Part shown: positions 12,601-23,296 of the stretch, in pieces
Position numbering within the stretch: position 1 is the stretch's first letter
How the letters are laid out: the number at the start of each line of letters is the position of its first letter
From: Opeltia flavorubescens
Lineage: Eukaryota > Ascomycota > Lecanoromycetes > Teloschistales > Teloschistaceae
DNA: 64,000 nucleotides
NCBI GenBank assembly: GCA_000442125.1
Contig: KE546976.1
Span: forward strand, 1,302,001-1,366,000
Direction of reading: 5' to 3'
Translations under genes and position numbers: made by a program
Notes under the pieces: generated by a model
What the model was told of the DNA's origin: nothing
Seen by the model: the letters and a program-made list of their open reading frames with translations, nothing else
Database searches by the model: none

Positions 12601-13066
12601 CTCTGCGAACGAGGATCCAGCAGCTGTACCCTCATGGCCTGAAAATGACTTCGATCGTATGATTCGTGCACAAGATGAGGAACATGAGAATGGAAGACGA
12701 TGGCACCCTTTTGACTTCACCCAGTTTACCCCTGATGACGTTGGGCGACTAGAAGATACGTTGAACGATTTAGCGGAGGATTCTGGATATGTCAGTCTCT
12801 CACAGATTGAGAATAGCAGTGACGGCGACAATACTCAGGTTTTGCTATCCCAAGGGCAGGCTCCGGTGGTGCCATCCATCGCTGTGTCGACTTCTCATTC
12901 ACAGCGCCCTCCACCGGTATTACCACCAGAGATCGACGACTTTCTCTCCGCAGATGGTGACAGCCTAGGTGCCCAGTCTCGGCCGATGAATGATGGAGGA
13001 GATGAAGAGTGTAGCAAGGACATGAACGATGACGAGCTTGACGGTTTATTTAATTCTGTTGCATAG
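9669..13066 (+). CDS. Gene A: unknown family protein, 1075 aa
   Basis: Proposed exons 9669-11175, 11221-11330, 11393-12284 and 12348-13066 join in phase. The N-terminal 450 residues are Gln/Ser/Pro/His-rich and disordered-looking, with basic KRKRN and NKRSRLG near the start that could be nuclear signals. Residues about 460-505 form module 1 (GEVHWDG, YINGKVELAAYHHERRDVLL, then a Gly-x-Tyr end). Residues about 530-700 form module 2 (DILYEWNPP, NKILLDVDN, WHRLNPSIS, RAWDPREG). The C-terminal part is charged and acidic with many Asp/Glu/Ser and a likely coiled coil (KKKEREDALR). I do not recognise the family; the modules recur in genes B, C and D of this window. A single N at 11987 leaves one codon undefined. 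Phase-0 and phase-1 introns fall inside the modules. The start is the first ATG after a C/T-rich leader. Confidence 0.75.
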
Positions 13067-13888
13067 ATGGCTTTGCTTTTAAGTCGTCTCATTTTGTATG
13101 ACATCAGAAGCTGTCTTTTCCAGTATATCGGCTCCACATTAGCAAACTGAGTGCGCAGGTGAGGTGTTTTCAGAGTTGACTATTGGATCAGGTTGGGTTT
13201 CTGGATGTATCATAGATGGAGCAAGGTATTCTACGACAAACTGAATAGAGATAGATAAGGAGCAGTACGATGTTGGTCAAGACTGGTGTTGCTTGTTCCC
13301 TCAGATGTTCAGATAATGAAATCAATTAAACGTGCTAGAAGTGAAGTTGAAAGAAGCATGTTCATCACGTGATTTGATTACGTGACCAAACAAAGGAACC
13401 CCTTTTATGCAAATCACTTCATGTTCATTGTCATGATTCCTTTGTTACAGCCATGAGACTGAATTGCCTTGGTCAGTGATCTGGTCATTACTGAGACGCA
13501 CATCATGCAATGTCTATCTTTGCATCGTCTTGTTATGATTAAAAATGAAATCTGTTACTACAACGCCACCATTGTGAAAGTTTAAACTCCCATGTTCATA
13601 TTTCGGCACGTTGCTCAAGTCTATCTACTTTACCGTCATGTTGAATCCTTTTTGTTTCTCTTTGCTTGGTTTGCTTGGGAATAGCTGTTCCAGTTTTAAG
13701 CATCATTTTAGCACCTCCAATTATCATCTCCATTGTTCCTTCCCTCTACCTAAAGATTTCTCCTTTCATTACATCGCAAACATGCCGTACCCACCCACTA
13801 ATCCATATACCGCCTTCATTATCGCATATCTATCCATGCATCACTATCATACCACCAAAAAGCCAATCCGACGAAAGATCCAGCAAGG
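13067..13888. other. Intergenic with CACGTG elements
   Basis: About 0.8 kb holding the 3' flank of gene A and the upstream region of the next gene. It includes a TCACGTGA palindrome (see separate entry). A short open frame overlapping 13611-14135 lacks support. Confidence 0.4.
13365..13387. promoter_or_regulatory. Paired CACGTG-type elements
   Basis: The palindrome TCACGTGA (13365-13372) is followed six bases later by TTACGTGACC. TCACGTGA is the classical E-box bound by fungal bHLH factors of the Cbf1 type, and ACGTGAC-like sites are close variants. It lies about 500 bp upstream of the gene at 13889 and 300 bp downstream of gene A, so it could serve the former. Function is inferred only from the motif. 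Confidence 0.35.
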
Positions 13889-14569
13889 ATGGGCGAAAAC
13901 CCCAACATTATTGCGTCAAATGCAAACTCAGGGATGGTCGTCGTCGCACGTGTCACCCGGCTATATTGCCCCTTACCAATGCGGAGAAGCCCAATGGCGA
14001 CCTTCGGTGTGGGCCCTGACGAAATTGTCATCGTCCGGCGCGATTGGTTGCGTGGTGGGCGCTGGATTGACTTGGGAGACTCAGGAGAGGTTAATGGAGT
14101 GCAAGGGAATTCTGTCGCCACTCCACTCGGGATGACTCGACTGCCTTTCAGCTGGAGATATTCCTTCGATGTTGATGTATCGGATGAGGATGCGGAGATG
14201 GGGACGACTCATTCAGCTGTGCATAGGAGCAATGTGAGTGGTAGAAATCTTAATAGTCGGTTCTTTGATATAGACACGAGTGAAAGCCATTGCTAATCTT
14301 TTCTCTAGGTTGGTAGATATAGAGGGCACACCTTTCCTCCCCTGACGGAACAGGAATTCCAGGAGCTTGTTAATACCCACGATGCTTTGCATCGGTACGT
14401 ACGCGACGGCGGTACATTCGATACTCGGTACGAGAGATATGATTCCATCCACGACGATGTTGATGATGGACGCAACGCTGCAACGACCGGACCTTCGATT
14501 ACGGCAGATCCCTGGAGTTGGGTTGCTACGGTGGAAGGGGATGAAGTCGAAATTGATGTAAGGTGGTAG
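13889..14569 (+). CDS. Hypothetical protein, 201 aa
   Basis: Two exons, 13889-14233 and 14309-14569, with a textbook intron (GTGAGT donor, TGCTAAT branch-like site, TTCTCTAG acceptor) joining in phase. The product has a hydrophobic/basic start (GMVVVARVTRL), a motif VGPDEIVIVRRDWLRGGRWIDLG, and a Tyr/Arg/Asp-rich second half (GRYRGHTFPPLTEQEFQEL, FDTRYERYDSIHDDVDDG). I recognise no domain. It sits between genes A and B on the same strand but lacks their shared modules. An overlapping alternative frame from 13783 reads as MPYPPTNPY but does not join the second exon in phase, so 13889 was preferred. Confidence 0.5.
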
Positions 14570-15125
14570 TGTACGAATAGTCGATGGGTTGCTCTGAACG
14601 GATTGGGCGTAGGATTATTCTGGGTATGGCGGAATGAGACGTTGGGTAGATGTTGATGCGTACGATGAGGTGGCTGACAGTATCAACACGTTTTTTGGGG
14701 GGGTTTCCAATCTTCTGTGGAGTTTTGTGTGGAATTTAATTGATTAGTACATTCTTTTTCTCTTTTGTTCTACACTGACATCCAGATATCGTCAAATTAT
14801 CTCGTTTTCGTCGCGAGAGAATTGATTTTCGTGATGATTCAGGAATTTCCTGGATTAGCGAGGTGAGTCGCAGAGGAGAATCGGTCTTCAGTCAAAGTGT
14901 GTTGAACACCCAGGGGCATAACTCGAAACGTTTTGTGGAAAGTCTCTGTTCGACAGAATTACTGTCGTTCACGTTGTCACATTTGGAACGCCTTTGACTC
15001 CTATATATTTTCACCTTCGCCATGCTTTTGCATAATTCTCAGAAATATCTCCCAGCATCAGAGGCATATCTCATCTTGTACCTAATACCACAAAGAGACA
15101 TAAGACGATACATCGACAGTCAACA
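14570..15125. other. Intergenic, no gene seen
   Basis: About 0.55 kb between same-strand genes, with a run of G near 14696-14702. TATATATT near 15001 is a plausible TATA element for gene B, about 125 bp upstream of its ATG. Confidence 0.4.
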
Positions 15126-17411
15126 ATGGCGGATAACGATCGACCAGATCGTCAAGTGTACCGGCTACCAAGCATGGACGGCCATAGCGGACCAATTGAT
15201 ATCTCATCACAAGTTGAACCTGGAAAGGACTGGCGGCTGCTTTACGTTGAGCGCACGGGCCCTGAAGGGAAGTTTCCAGGGATTGAACATTACGAGACAC
15301 CAGAAGGGCACAAGACCATAGTCCAACCTGTTCCGTTTCCTTTGCCTAAGTTTGATGTCGGTGCCGGGCCGTTCATGGGACGCTCCGAATATGGGCGTAG
15401 CAATGAAGAACAGAAGGAAATGCGATCCTCAAAATCCGAGAAATCAGCCATGTCGGGTGTCGTGTCAACAGTATCGAGAGATGAAGAGGCTGTCTTTTCC
15501 GATGTGTATGAGTACGAGGGTTTTGATGACGTGGAATATGAGATTGATGAAGAACGCTCCACGAATCGGCCGGAATCGGGACAGGAGGTAGCTACATCTA
15601 TCGAACTCCGGCATGAGACCCCGTCCTCTTTGTCAAAGATCGAGATGAGACGTCAAGCCTACGCAGCTAAAGGCATCGAAACTGACTCATATGGAGTAAA
15701 GAAAGGCGTTGTACGTGGCAACCGGAACCTCGAGGTACTAATCAACGGCCAATGGATACCTGCGGTATATCATCACCAGATTCGGGAGAAGTTGTTGCGA
15801 ATTACAGACAAATACGGAAAATACGATGTTCCCCCTGCGCGAGGTGCTGACGAGTCTGATCGTACTGCATTTCACAAAGAGCAGAAGCACTGGAAGTTCG
15901 AAGACCGTAGCGCGAGACCTGAATTACTTTTCACCTGGGATGCTCCTAAAGATCGACTTAATGAGATCCCTGACATCTGGTATGACGGTGGTAGGATGGT
16001 GTTGTCAGTCGAAAATAGAGCGTTGAGGAAATTCAAGGACATTCCTTTGGCCCTATCAGGTAAGTACCTTTTCGAACGATGATTACTCATGGTGGACTGT
16101 CACATTGAGTTGAGACATTTACTCGTTCTTTCCGTTTCCTGCGCGAAGAAATGCTGATTCTGGAAATTGCTTAGGACAATGCGAGGGCCTCAGACTTGAG
16201 ATGATACGACGACTGAACATCAACATAAGCATCAATGGTAAGTTTTCCTTCGATTGATGACCTCCCAAAATGATCCCGCCGATGATCTCGATGTCTACCT
16301 ATTCCTTGCGTTCATTCTGTGAAGAAAAACTGACTCTACTTTCTATCTAGAATTGAAAGCGCGGATGCCACTCAAGACCACCAAACGATTAGGTCTCTCG
16401 GAAACAACCCTAGGGGCTTCCGCCATCGGCAACCGAATGTGGCGAAGCAGACTACAAACAGGCATGAAAGCATGGCATCGAGAAGGTTCCGATACTCGGA
16501 TTCATCGAATGCTGCAAATGATTCCGGAACATTTTCAGAGAGAAATCGTTCGTACGAATTCCACGCGCTGTTTCCGGGACTTCAACCAGGCGGAAATCGC
16601 CTACATCGACGAAGGGAATAAAGGCACCGAGGCATCAATGCTGAAAGCTGGCCCACGGAAGTTGCCTGAGGCTGTCCAGAAGGAACGAGAACAGCATAGA
16701 CGGTTTTTGGTTAATGGCCGGATTGGGAAAAATTTGGTGATATACCAAGTCCTTCCTGAAGCGCTTGAGCGTACGACTCCGGTGCCAAAGCTACCAAATC
16801 CACCTCCACTTGTTCTTCCAGCGAAGAACACATCCTCGATGAGTCCTCACTATCCCCGATCAAATAGCGGAAAGAGCAAGCGGTCAGCTTCTCCACTTCC
16901 AGAGACGACGCCTTCGAAGCGACCCAGAGTTCCTCAAGCCGAGCAATTTAAACAACCAGCGAGAACGGGAGGACGTAGCAACGACAATCCATATGTCGGC
17001 AATACTCCAAGCACCCAACCAATCCCAATCAATCCACATCTCAGACCTGCTCCTCGATACACGACACCACTCCCCACCAACCCCCTTATCACCAACCCTC
17101 CAAATAACCAACCACCAATCCCAGCCAACCCCCCCATCACCGGCCCCGATGTCCGCTACAAAAAACCCTCCACCATCCACGAGATGACCCTCATCCAAGT
17201 AGCCCTCAGCATGACAAAAGCAGACTTTATCCAAAGAACAATGCAACTCCCACCCGCGACTGATCGCAATGAGTGCTACGCTTATCAGGTTTCTGAGCTG
17301 CAGTCTGCGCTTGAAGAGCTGCTTGGGAGGCAAACGGTGGGGATAAAGCAGTTTGGGAGGTGGAGTTCTATGGAGAGTTGGAGGGGGGAGATTGGGCAAG
17401 GTGAAGGGTGA
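15126..17411 (+). CDS. Gene B: unknown family protein, 685 aa
   Basis: Exons 15126-16059, 16175-16237 and 16351-17411 join in phase (two phase-1 introns with GTAAGT donors). The N-terminus is acidic. Module 1 is at about residues 180-240 (LEVLINGQWIPAVYHHQIRE, KLLRITDKYGKYDVP). Module 2 is at about 255-430 (ELLFTWDAP, GRMVLSVENRALRKFKDIPLALS, IRRLNINISINELKARM, GNRMWRSRLQTGMKAW). The tail is Pro/Asn/Ser-rich with a basic KRPR patch, suggesting a nuclear, partly disordered protein. The modules match gene A (YHHERRDVLL; RLNPSIS), gene C and gene D. No enzyme motif is evident and the family is unknown to me. The second intron falls inside the ISIN-E-LKARM motif, within one or two residues of an intron in gene D. 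This supports common descent. Confidence 0.75.
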
Positions 17412-17973
17412 GGGAGGAGTGATAAGACGGTGTGGGGTATTGAATGCGTCTCTCATGTCGATGAGTATTGAAGACGTCGTGCGTGAGTGGAGTACTTGCT
17501 GCTCGGTGTATTTCTTTTTGGGGGTTTTGTGTCATGATTTGGATGGGAATGATGATTTGGGTAGTGCAACTTCGGACTTGACAGTAGTATGAAGGGCTGT
17601 CGAAGTATCGGTGTCATGGGTTTGAAGGCTTGGGCTATTGTCGTTAGATCTTGTAGGTAGAGGAGTCAACTTCTGAACCAGGGGTCATTCAATTCATTTG
17701 TGTTTTACTCTCCAAGCCTTTGTTCCTGGCCATAGATCAACAACGACAGATGTCATCGTATCGATTTCAATGGCTATCGTAAATGACGTGCATTGATATT
17801 CCACTTGGCATGGCTTGAATGATTAATTGAAATATAGTTATTACTTAGGAAGATTATTCAACATAATCGTTCCCGAGGAGGGCCCCTCAGGGGATAAAAA
17901 TAGAGTAGTCTCGTATGGCTCGTGCTGTTGTGACGGCCCGTGGAAGGGGGAAAGCTCTGAGTGGTATGAATTC

Positions 17974-18213
17974 CAATGACCGAGTTGTGAGCGGTACAGA
18001 TTACTCAACCATAATGCAGGAGCTACAAGACTTTCGTCTGACTCATGCTCTGGTGTTGCCCCGTTGGAACAAAGTAGATACAATGGTACGTATATCAATG
18101 ACCGAATTGTGAGCGATACAGCTCACTCGATCACAGTGCGGGAGTCAAAAGAACCTCGATTACAATACCAGAGCCAAAAGAACCTCATCTGACTCGTATG
18201 TGCTGATGTGGCC
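17974..18213 (+). repeat. Diverged tandem duplication, period about 122 bp
   Basis: Unit 1 begins at 17974 and unit 2 at 18096. Both start with CAATGACCGA.TTGTGAGCG.TACAG, continue with ...CTCA..CATAATGC.GGAG-like sequence, and end with CTGACTC.T...CTG.TGTTGCC or its variant. An extra internal AGAACCTC repeat occurs in unit 2. No coding frame is shared. It is probably a decayed local duplication. Confidence 0.5.
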
Positions 18214-18967
18214 TGTTGCAGGAAGGGAGCTGCAAATGACACGATACTCCATGAAAAAGTTTGAGCAACGCAGCTGATTATATCATCCAACAGGAGAAAT
18301 TGTTTCGTCCGGATTGTGTGTTATGCGATGGCGGCCGATCTAAATACCCGCTTGACAAAGATCTACTTTCAAAGACCCGGTGAAGCGATACCACCCATAG
18401 AAACCACCTTCTGGGTGAAAAACTATCAGTACTCAAAACCACCGAACGACACCAAATGACTAGAGGGAGCGAGACAGAGAGTATGGAAGTATTCGGTGGA
18501 CGAACGAGGTAAAGTGGCAAGGGATCGGCACAAGCATTGCACATGAATCGGGGGTTCGGCGGACAGGAAGAAAATAGAGAGGCAGCGTCGCCACCGAAGA
18601 TGTAAAGCTCTGCCAAATGGTACGATGTTTGCATGGAACGAAAGAGTGGAAATGGTCGAGGTGGTATTGTCGCGGTGTTCTCACTGTGAATGTATGAGAT
18701 CCTCCTCTGACGTTATGCAGAACCCCTAGGCTACACATCCAACGTTTCCCCTCCCGTGTGATCGTTGTCCTAAAGCAAGCAGCAAGGATACGAGGAACTC
18801 GGTACCACGATCCAGGATGCGCGAACCAGATGAAACAGAGAAGAGACTAAAGTAGGACCTGCTTGCTAAAATTCCCCTAAAATCCTTGCAAGTGTGGAAA
18901 TCTTGCTCAATCACCCCTCACCCCCGACTGCGCTGTTTAATATTCTTCTGTGTGCCATACCAAGTAG

Positions 18968-18977
18968 TATATAAATA
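18968..18977 (+). promoter_or_regulatory. TATA element of mini-gene cassette 1
   Basis: TATATAAATA lies 96 bp before the ATG at 19064, with a C/T-rich stretch (CCTTCCCTTCATTCTG) just downstream, a normal fungal core-promoter layout. The inverted copy of the cassette has its own TATATA at 21028-21033, 170 bp before its start. Confidence 0.45.
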
Positions 18978-19063
18978 CCTTCCCTTCATTCTGCAGACTT
19001 CTGAGATTCGTCTTTCTCAATGTTAGCAATCACACAGGCACTGAACAGCGACCGTTGTCTTCC

Positions 19064-19249
19064 ATGCTTAACGCTCTGTTAAACCGATTACGGACAGCGT
19101 GGCGTCAGCTTCCACCGGAGTACCAAAAGGGAATACGTCGAAGGGTTTTCCCATATTGTGCATCAGCGATAATTGTGCACGACTTACGGAATCCGCCGCG
19201 GCCTTCTGAAGCGACCGAGGAGTCAGTTACTGATCGACAAGAAAAGTGA
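19064..19249 (+). CDS. Mini-gene P1, cassette copy 1 (61 aa)
   Basis: Short ORF of 61 aa starting MLNALLNRLRTAWRQLPPEY. It is basic and amphipathic at the N-terminus, like a mitochondrial presequence (inference). Its reality rests on conservation: the minus-strand ORF 20670-20858 encodes MLEATLRRLRTAWRQIPLKT, sharing the start Met, the LRTAWRQ core and KGI/QGI downstream. The stop TGA is followed by 33 nt and then, in the same frame, by ORF P2. No in-phase intron that would join the two ORFs in both copies was found. The family is unknown. Confidence 0.55.
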   Translation: MLNALLNRLRTAWRQLPPEYQKGIRRRVFPYCASAIIVHDLRNPPRPSEATEESVTDRQEK

Positions 19250-19282
19250 TTCAGGAAACTGTAAACGCCGACGAAGAGCAAA

Positions 19283-19495
19283 ATGCGCCGTTCTATATTT
19301 GATCGACTGTCCGGCATGTTACGAGGTCTTCGCTGGGAGAAGGGGGACCTGACGACACCGGAGTCAATAATATTCGTCTCGCTTATAGGCATGCAAACTT
19401 TCAATGCGATTCAACGGCATTTGCCAAAAGGATGGCCGGCTGGTACGAGTAAGGAAGCAGCCACGAATGGGCAGGCAACAGCAACCGATAAATGA
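19283..19495 (+). CDS. Mini-gene P2, cassette copy 1 (70 aa)
   Basis: ORF of 70 aa lying 33 nt after the P1 stop and in the same frame; a second in-frame stop (TAA) lies in the spacer. The sequence contains GDLTTPESIIFVSLIGM, a short hydrophobic stretch, then FNAIQRHLPKGW and a polar tail ending GQATATDK. It matches the minus-strand ORF 20421-20636 (GNLTKPERGAVFAVIGLMV, tail GQAKPSDT). It could be a small membrane-associated protein. If P1 and P2 share one transcript, P2 would need reinitiation or an unrecognised mechanism; separate transcripts are also possible. Confidence 0.55.
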   Translation: MRRSIFDRLSGMLRGLRWEKGDLTTPESIIFVSLIGMQTFNAIQRHLPKGWPAGTSKEAATNGQATATDK

Positions 19496-20420
19496 TAACA
19501 TGGCCGCACGATGCACTAATCAAATATCATCCCTTTCTGAGCTCCATCATTAACGACGTCTACTATTGATGCACGCACGGCACCATCATCGCATTACAGC
19601 TGCTTTGCCTAGTCCGTAGATCATATATCGTGGTACCGAGCTCCTCGTATCCTTACTTCTTGACGATACGAGGTAGCATAAAACCTCGGTTATGGAGCCA
19701 GCAGCTATGACACAACATGGCCAGTGCGAGGATCAGTTCCCGTAGAATGGCGACTCTGGGAGTACCTCGACCATTTCGGAGATCTGTCAATACCATACCA
19801 CGCATAATAATCCTCGTCTGAATGACAGTCTCCGAGCATTCGAAGGACTGAAAGAGAAGAAATGTATACAGTGGCCGAAAAAGGAGGAGAAGCACCAGAG
19901 AAGCACCGGCATAATGGGTGATGAAGGAGCGGAACGGATATTGAACGCAATCGAAGAGAAGCTCCAAAGCAAAGAGTGACGGAGAAGCTGCATGGCATCG
20001 TAAACATATCGAGGTCTCGGTGAATGGGACTCGTACAAATATAAGGCAGTACGATTGACAAGCGATGGTTGTTGGGCAAGTTGATGATGGGATGTCTCTT
20101 AAGAAGAGTCAAGTGTAATACAGAAGAGGGAAGTGATATGGACGGCATGGATCTTGTATTCCAGTAGTGATAGAGTAGCCTTCCATACCCAACAACATGT
20201 GTATCCCCCATTATAAACGCCATCACAAAGCGAGACTAAGAATGAGAGGGGTGCAGCACCGAAACATGATGCGTGATTCCATTCGGTCAGAAGACGGTCA
20301 GAGGGGAGAGAATCTTTCCTGGTCCTAGAGGCGAAGAATCGGTAAAGCGATGGTAGATGATTGATGATAACGTTGAGAGGGGAGTGGTGAAGTCTTCTAG
20401 CTTTCGTATGATTACATATG
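19496..20420. other. Spacer between inverted cassette copies
   Basis: About 0.9 kb around the centre of the inverted duplication. A minus-strand frame at 19705-20226 is open but Ser/Leu/His-rich and without recognisable motifs; I do not call it a gene. Confidence 0.4.
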
Positions 20421-20636
20421 TCATGTGTCGGATGGCTTCGCTTGCCCTTCCACGACAGCCATTTCTTCAGTCGATTTAGCCGGCGACTGCTTTAGCCACC
20501 ATGACCGGACATCATTGACATCATTATACACCATCAATCCGATGACCGCAAACACAGCTCCTCGCTCGGGTTTTGTCAGATTTCCGAGATGAGCATTACG
20601 TAGGAATTCCCGCAACATATTTGGTATGGAGGGCAT
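20421..20636 (-). CDS. Mini-gene P2', cassette copy 2 (71 aa)
   Basis: Minus-strand counterpart of P2. It starts MPSIPNMLREFLRNAHLGNL, continues with TKPERGAVFAVIGLMVYNDV (hydrophobic) and ends GQAKPSDT. It shares the G-[ND]-L-T-x-P-E motif, the following hydrophobic segment, a late PA-[KG]-[ST] and the GQA...D tail with P2, despite low overall identity. It begins 33 nt after the stop of P1' and in the same frame, exactly as in copy 1. Confidence 0.55.
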   Translation of the reverse strand: MPSIPNMLREFLRNAHLGNLTKPERGAVFAVIGLMVYNDVNDVRSWWLKQSPAKSTEEMAVVEGQAKPSDT

Positions 20637-20669
20637 GGAGACTGCTGTGTTCGCAGCTCTAATTTCGAC

Positions 20670-20858
20670 CTATGAGGATTCGGTTTTCGGGCTGGTGGCG
20701 GATTCTTTGCTGGTCGTAGAAGATAGATGATTAATTTCTCGGTGTAGAGTGTAGCCGGAGAAAGGGTACCAGAGGATTCTGGTCTGAATCCCTTGCTGGG
20801 TCTTCAACGGAATCTGTCGCCAAGCTGTTCGCAGTCGGCGCAACGTTGCCTCGAGCAT
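20670..20858 (-). CDS. Mini-gene P1', cassette copy 2 (62 aa)
   Basis: Minus-strand counterpart of P1, 62 aa, starting MLEATLRRLRTAWRQIPLKT. The N-terminal helix is basic and amphipathic. A TATATA at 21028-21033 lies upstream. The stop codon is TAG where copy 1 has TGA, and the 33-nt spacer to P2' differs in sequence from copy 1 while its length is identical. Amino-acid conservation with divergent nucleotides suggests both copies have been under protein-level selection (inference). Confidence 0.55.
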   Translation of the reverse strand: MLEATLRRLRTAWRQIPLKTQQGIQTRILWYPFSGYTLHREINHLSSTTSKESATSPKTESS

Positions 20859-23296
20859 AGAGAGCAGACCCAGGGTGAGTTACACGGTGAAGAGGCAGGT
20901 ATTCGATGTCAAAGCGTTGTCTCCAGGGATGATAGAGTTGCGCATGCGGATGGATCAGTAAGATGTTTTGAATTGTTTGGGACGACAAGGTAGGTAAAGC
21001 GGTCAAGACTACAATGGAAGACTGCAGTATATATGTGTGCTGTCAAGTGATGCACATGAAAATCTCAGTAGCGCTTTCATGCTTGAGGTGAATTGAGCAA
21101 AAATTCCCGACTTGAAGTTCGGAGTCATCCCGGCGGACTAGTCCCAACTCGATACGTCCTTCGTTCTTCGCCATGCATTTTCCATGAGCTGAAGACGACA
21201 AGGAAGGCTGAGTAGCACCAGTGCCATGACTAAAAAATTGCTCTCTGATAAAGAGGCTCCTACAAGAAAAATCCACCGACACAAGCGAAGCGATCAAACT
21301 CTAGACTCTACAACGCGAACCCGACTCAAGAGATCCAGATCATAAACTCAATAGTCTACCGCTCAGCCTGCTTCGTCCTATACTCTCAAGATCTGAGCTC
21401 TAGCGGCGATGAGGTCGGCCTCTACCTCGGCCAGTAGTATTCTTGTCGCTCAAACTTTGCCCTCCTATCACCCTCCTTTCTGCTTACCCCAATACCACAG
21501 CTTGACTGACTATAGATGTATAATGACGCCATCTAGTACTGCGACAGGTTGGCTAGTGCTGGCAAATCTAGATGGAGTTGAGTCCAAGATGATGGCAGGC
21601 GAGGTTACCACGCGCACAGTCCGGAGTATCCAATGCCCTTACGAACTCCTCGTCTAACACAAATGTCAGTATTATCCCGAGAAATCTTGATCAGAGAAAT
21701 AAGTAGGGAGTTGAGGTGTTGGAGAAGAGCTTGCTTGATCGTGAAGGCTAAGACTACCGCGTCCGTCGGGTTGACTTTAGCGGTATGTCTTTGGTTTTCG
21801 TGCGAGATACGTAGATAAATTGGAATGGTGGGGGTAGGCTGTAGCGGCATGAGATGAGTGACGGGAAGAGAGATGCTGCAAGGAGCGAAGATGGGGAATT
21901 GGCGGAAGAGGTACATGATGTTCGGGGTTGAGGAAGGCACGTTTCAGGGTCTCTACCGCGCTGGACTTTTGGAATTCTATACTGCAAGGTCTTCTGTCAA
22001 GGTATTTGGCTGCTACAGTCCTAAGAATTATCGTCTTACAACTCCTATCGAGATGGTAAGATTTGTGTACTTGGAGATGTGCTATCATCATTCATCCCAA
22101 CTTCACCTCTTTGATGAAATGTGTATGTCTACCTTCATCCAATCTACATCTTTGGGAGCTCTAAGCGGGCGCAAGATAACCTCCCCCTGTCCCATTCAAA
22201 AACTTGTTCCCGAGATACATGTCATTTAAACTCAGCTTCCAAGCTGCCTTTCTACACCAGCTTTAACGTCTCTCCCCAGCCCCTCACAGTGCTCATGTCT
22301 ATCCCACGAAGTCGTCACACTGACGCAGAACCAGATCTGTTTAGCATTGATATCCTCTCTCGTGAAGTGGGACCCTCAAAGAATGCGCGGCACTGTCCTA
22401 TCTCGCTCCTGACATCTATCCACCGCTCTTCACTTGTATTTAACTAGACCACGCGACGCTGCAAAAACGCGGACAGACAGAACCGACCAAGTGCTTGAGT
22501 TTTCGATATGCACAGAGAAGGAAAGAGTTGCCGAGATGACAAGCTTCGCTAACACTTACCTTCTCCGATCAGGTTTGACGACAAGTCTATCCAGAATGGA
22601 GAGCAGACGCCTGCCAGGGTCAAAAATCAGCCTGACTTGACGATGATCTTTGAGCTGAGGCGACAACGGCTCCCTATTAGGTTTCGTCAGTTTCACGAAG
22701 ATTGCATTGGAAGGCATAAAGACAATGGCCTCCTGCATTCTGCTTGAGTATGTCTAGCTGATGTTCAGAAATCTTGTCACGCCAACATCAAACCTCTGTC
22801 TCAAGCTCTTTGGGACAGCGAAATCGATTCATTGCAACCTTAGGTGGACAGAACAGTCAAGCGGCCTGCCACTTAACTTACAATTACAAGATCTAAAATC
22901 CCCTCGTACGGTTCGCAGGTCGCCGTCAAGGTTTTTTGAATTTCGAAGCGATCGATCATCAGTTTTATGGTAGAAAGAGATGAATTGGAGGGAAAAGTCC
23001 CATGCCAGAGCCCTCCACTTAGGGCATCTTCTGGCGTCCGCTCGGAGCATACTTTGGGCTCTGCCTGATTGGTTCAGCCCTCCCTATCTGATGGCATTAC
23101 TGTTCCGATTTTGGGCCTTGAAAGGTATGAAGGATGACATATGTAATCCATCACAATCCCTCAACAGAAGCGATCTAGGCGATGAGAGGGGGGTATCCTC
23201 GCTTAAGGGGCTAGCTTCTCCCAACCCCCCTTCTTTGTTTGTTGATGGCTCTATATTGTTGTACTTCCTCAATATCCTCATTTCTGAGTACTCATC
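20859..23296. other. Intergenic, no supported gene
   Basis: About 2.4 kb upstream of gene C with many short frames on both strands and no recognisable domain, repeat family or splice-linked ORF set. The left edge is the promoter of cassette copy 2. Confidence 0.4.

Larger units (their letters stand above)
17412..19063. other. Intergenic with a diverged tandem repeat and cassette promoter
   Basis: About 1.65 kb. It contains a diverged tandem repeat (17974-18213) and, near its right end, a TATA element for the mini-gene cassette. Minus-strand frames around 18278-18738 have no recognisable content and look fortuitous. Confidence 0.45.

Noticed and set aside
16884-17456. 190-aa minus-strand frame
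   Set aside because: It lies antisense to the Pro/Asn-rich end of gene B, whose reading frame and splice phases are consistent.
19705-20226. 173-aa minus-strand frame between the mini-gene copies
   Set aside because: No motif, no splice context, Ser/Leu/His-rich composition and no second copy, unlike the flanking cassettes.
20859-23296. Possible transposon relic in a gene-poor stretch
   Set aside because: No terminal repeats, no reverse transcriptase, integrase or transposase motifs, and no long frames were found.
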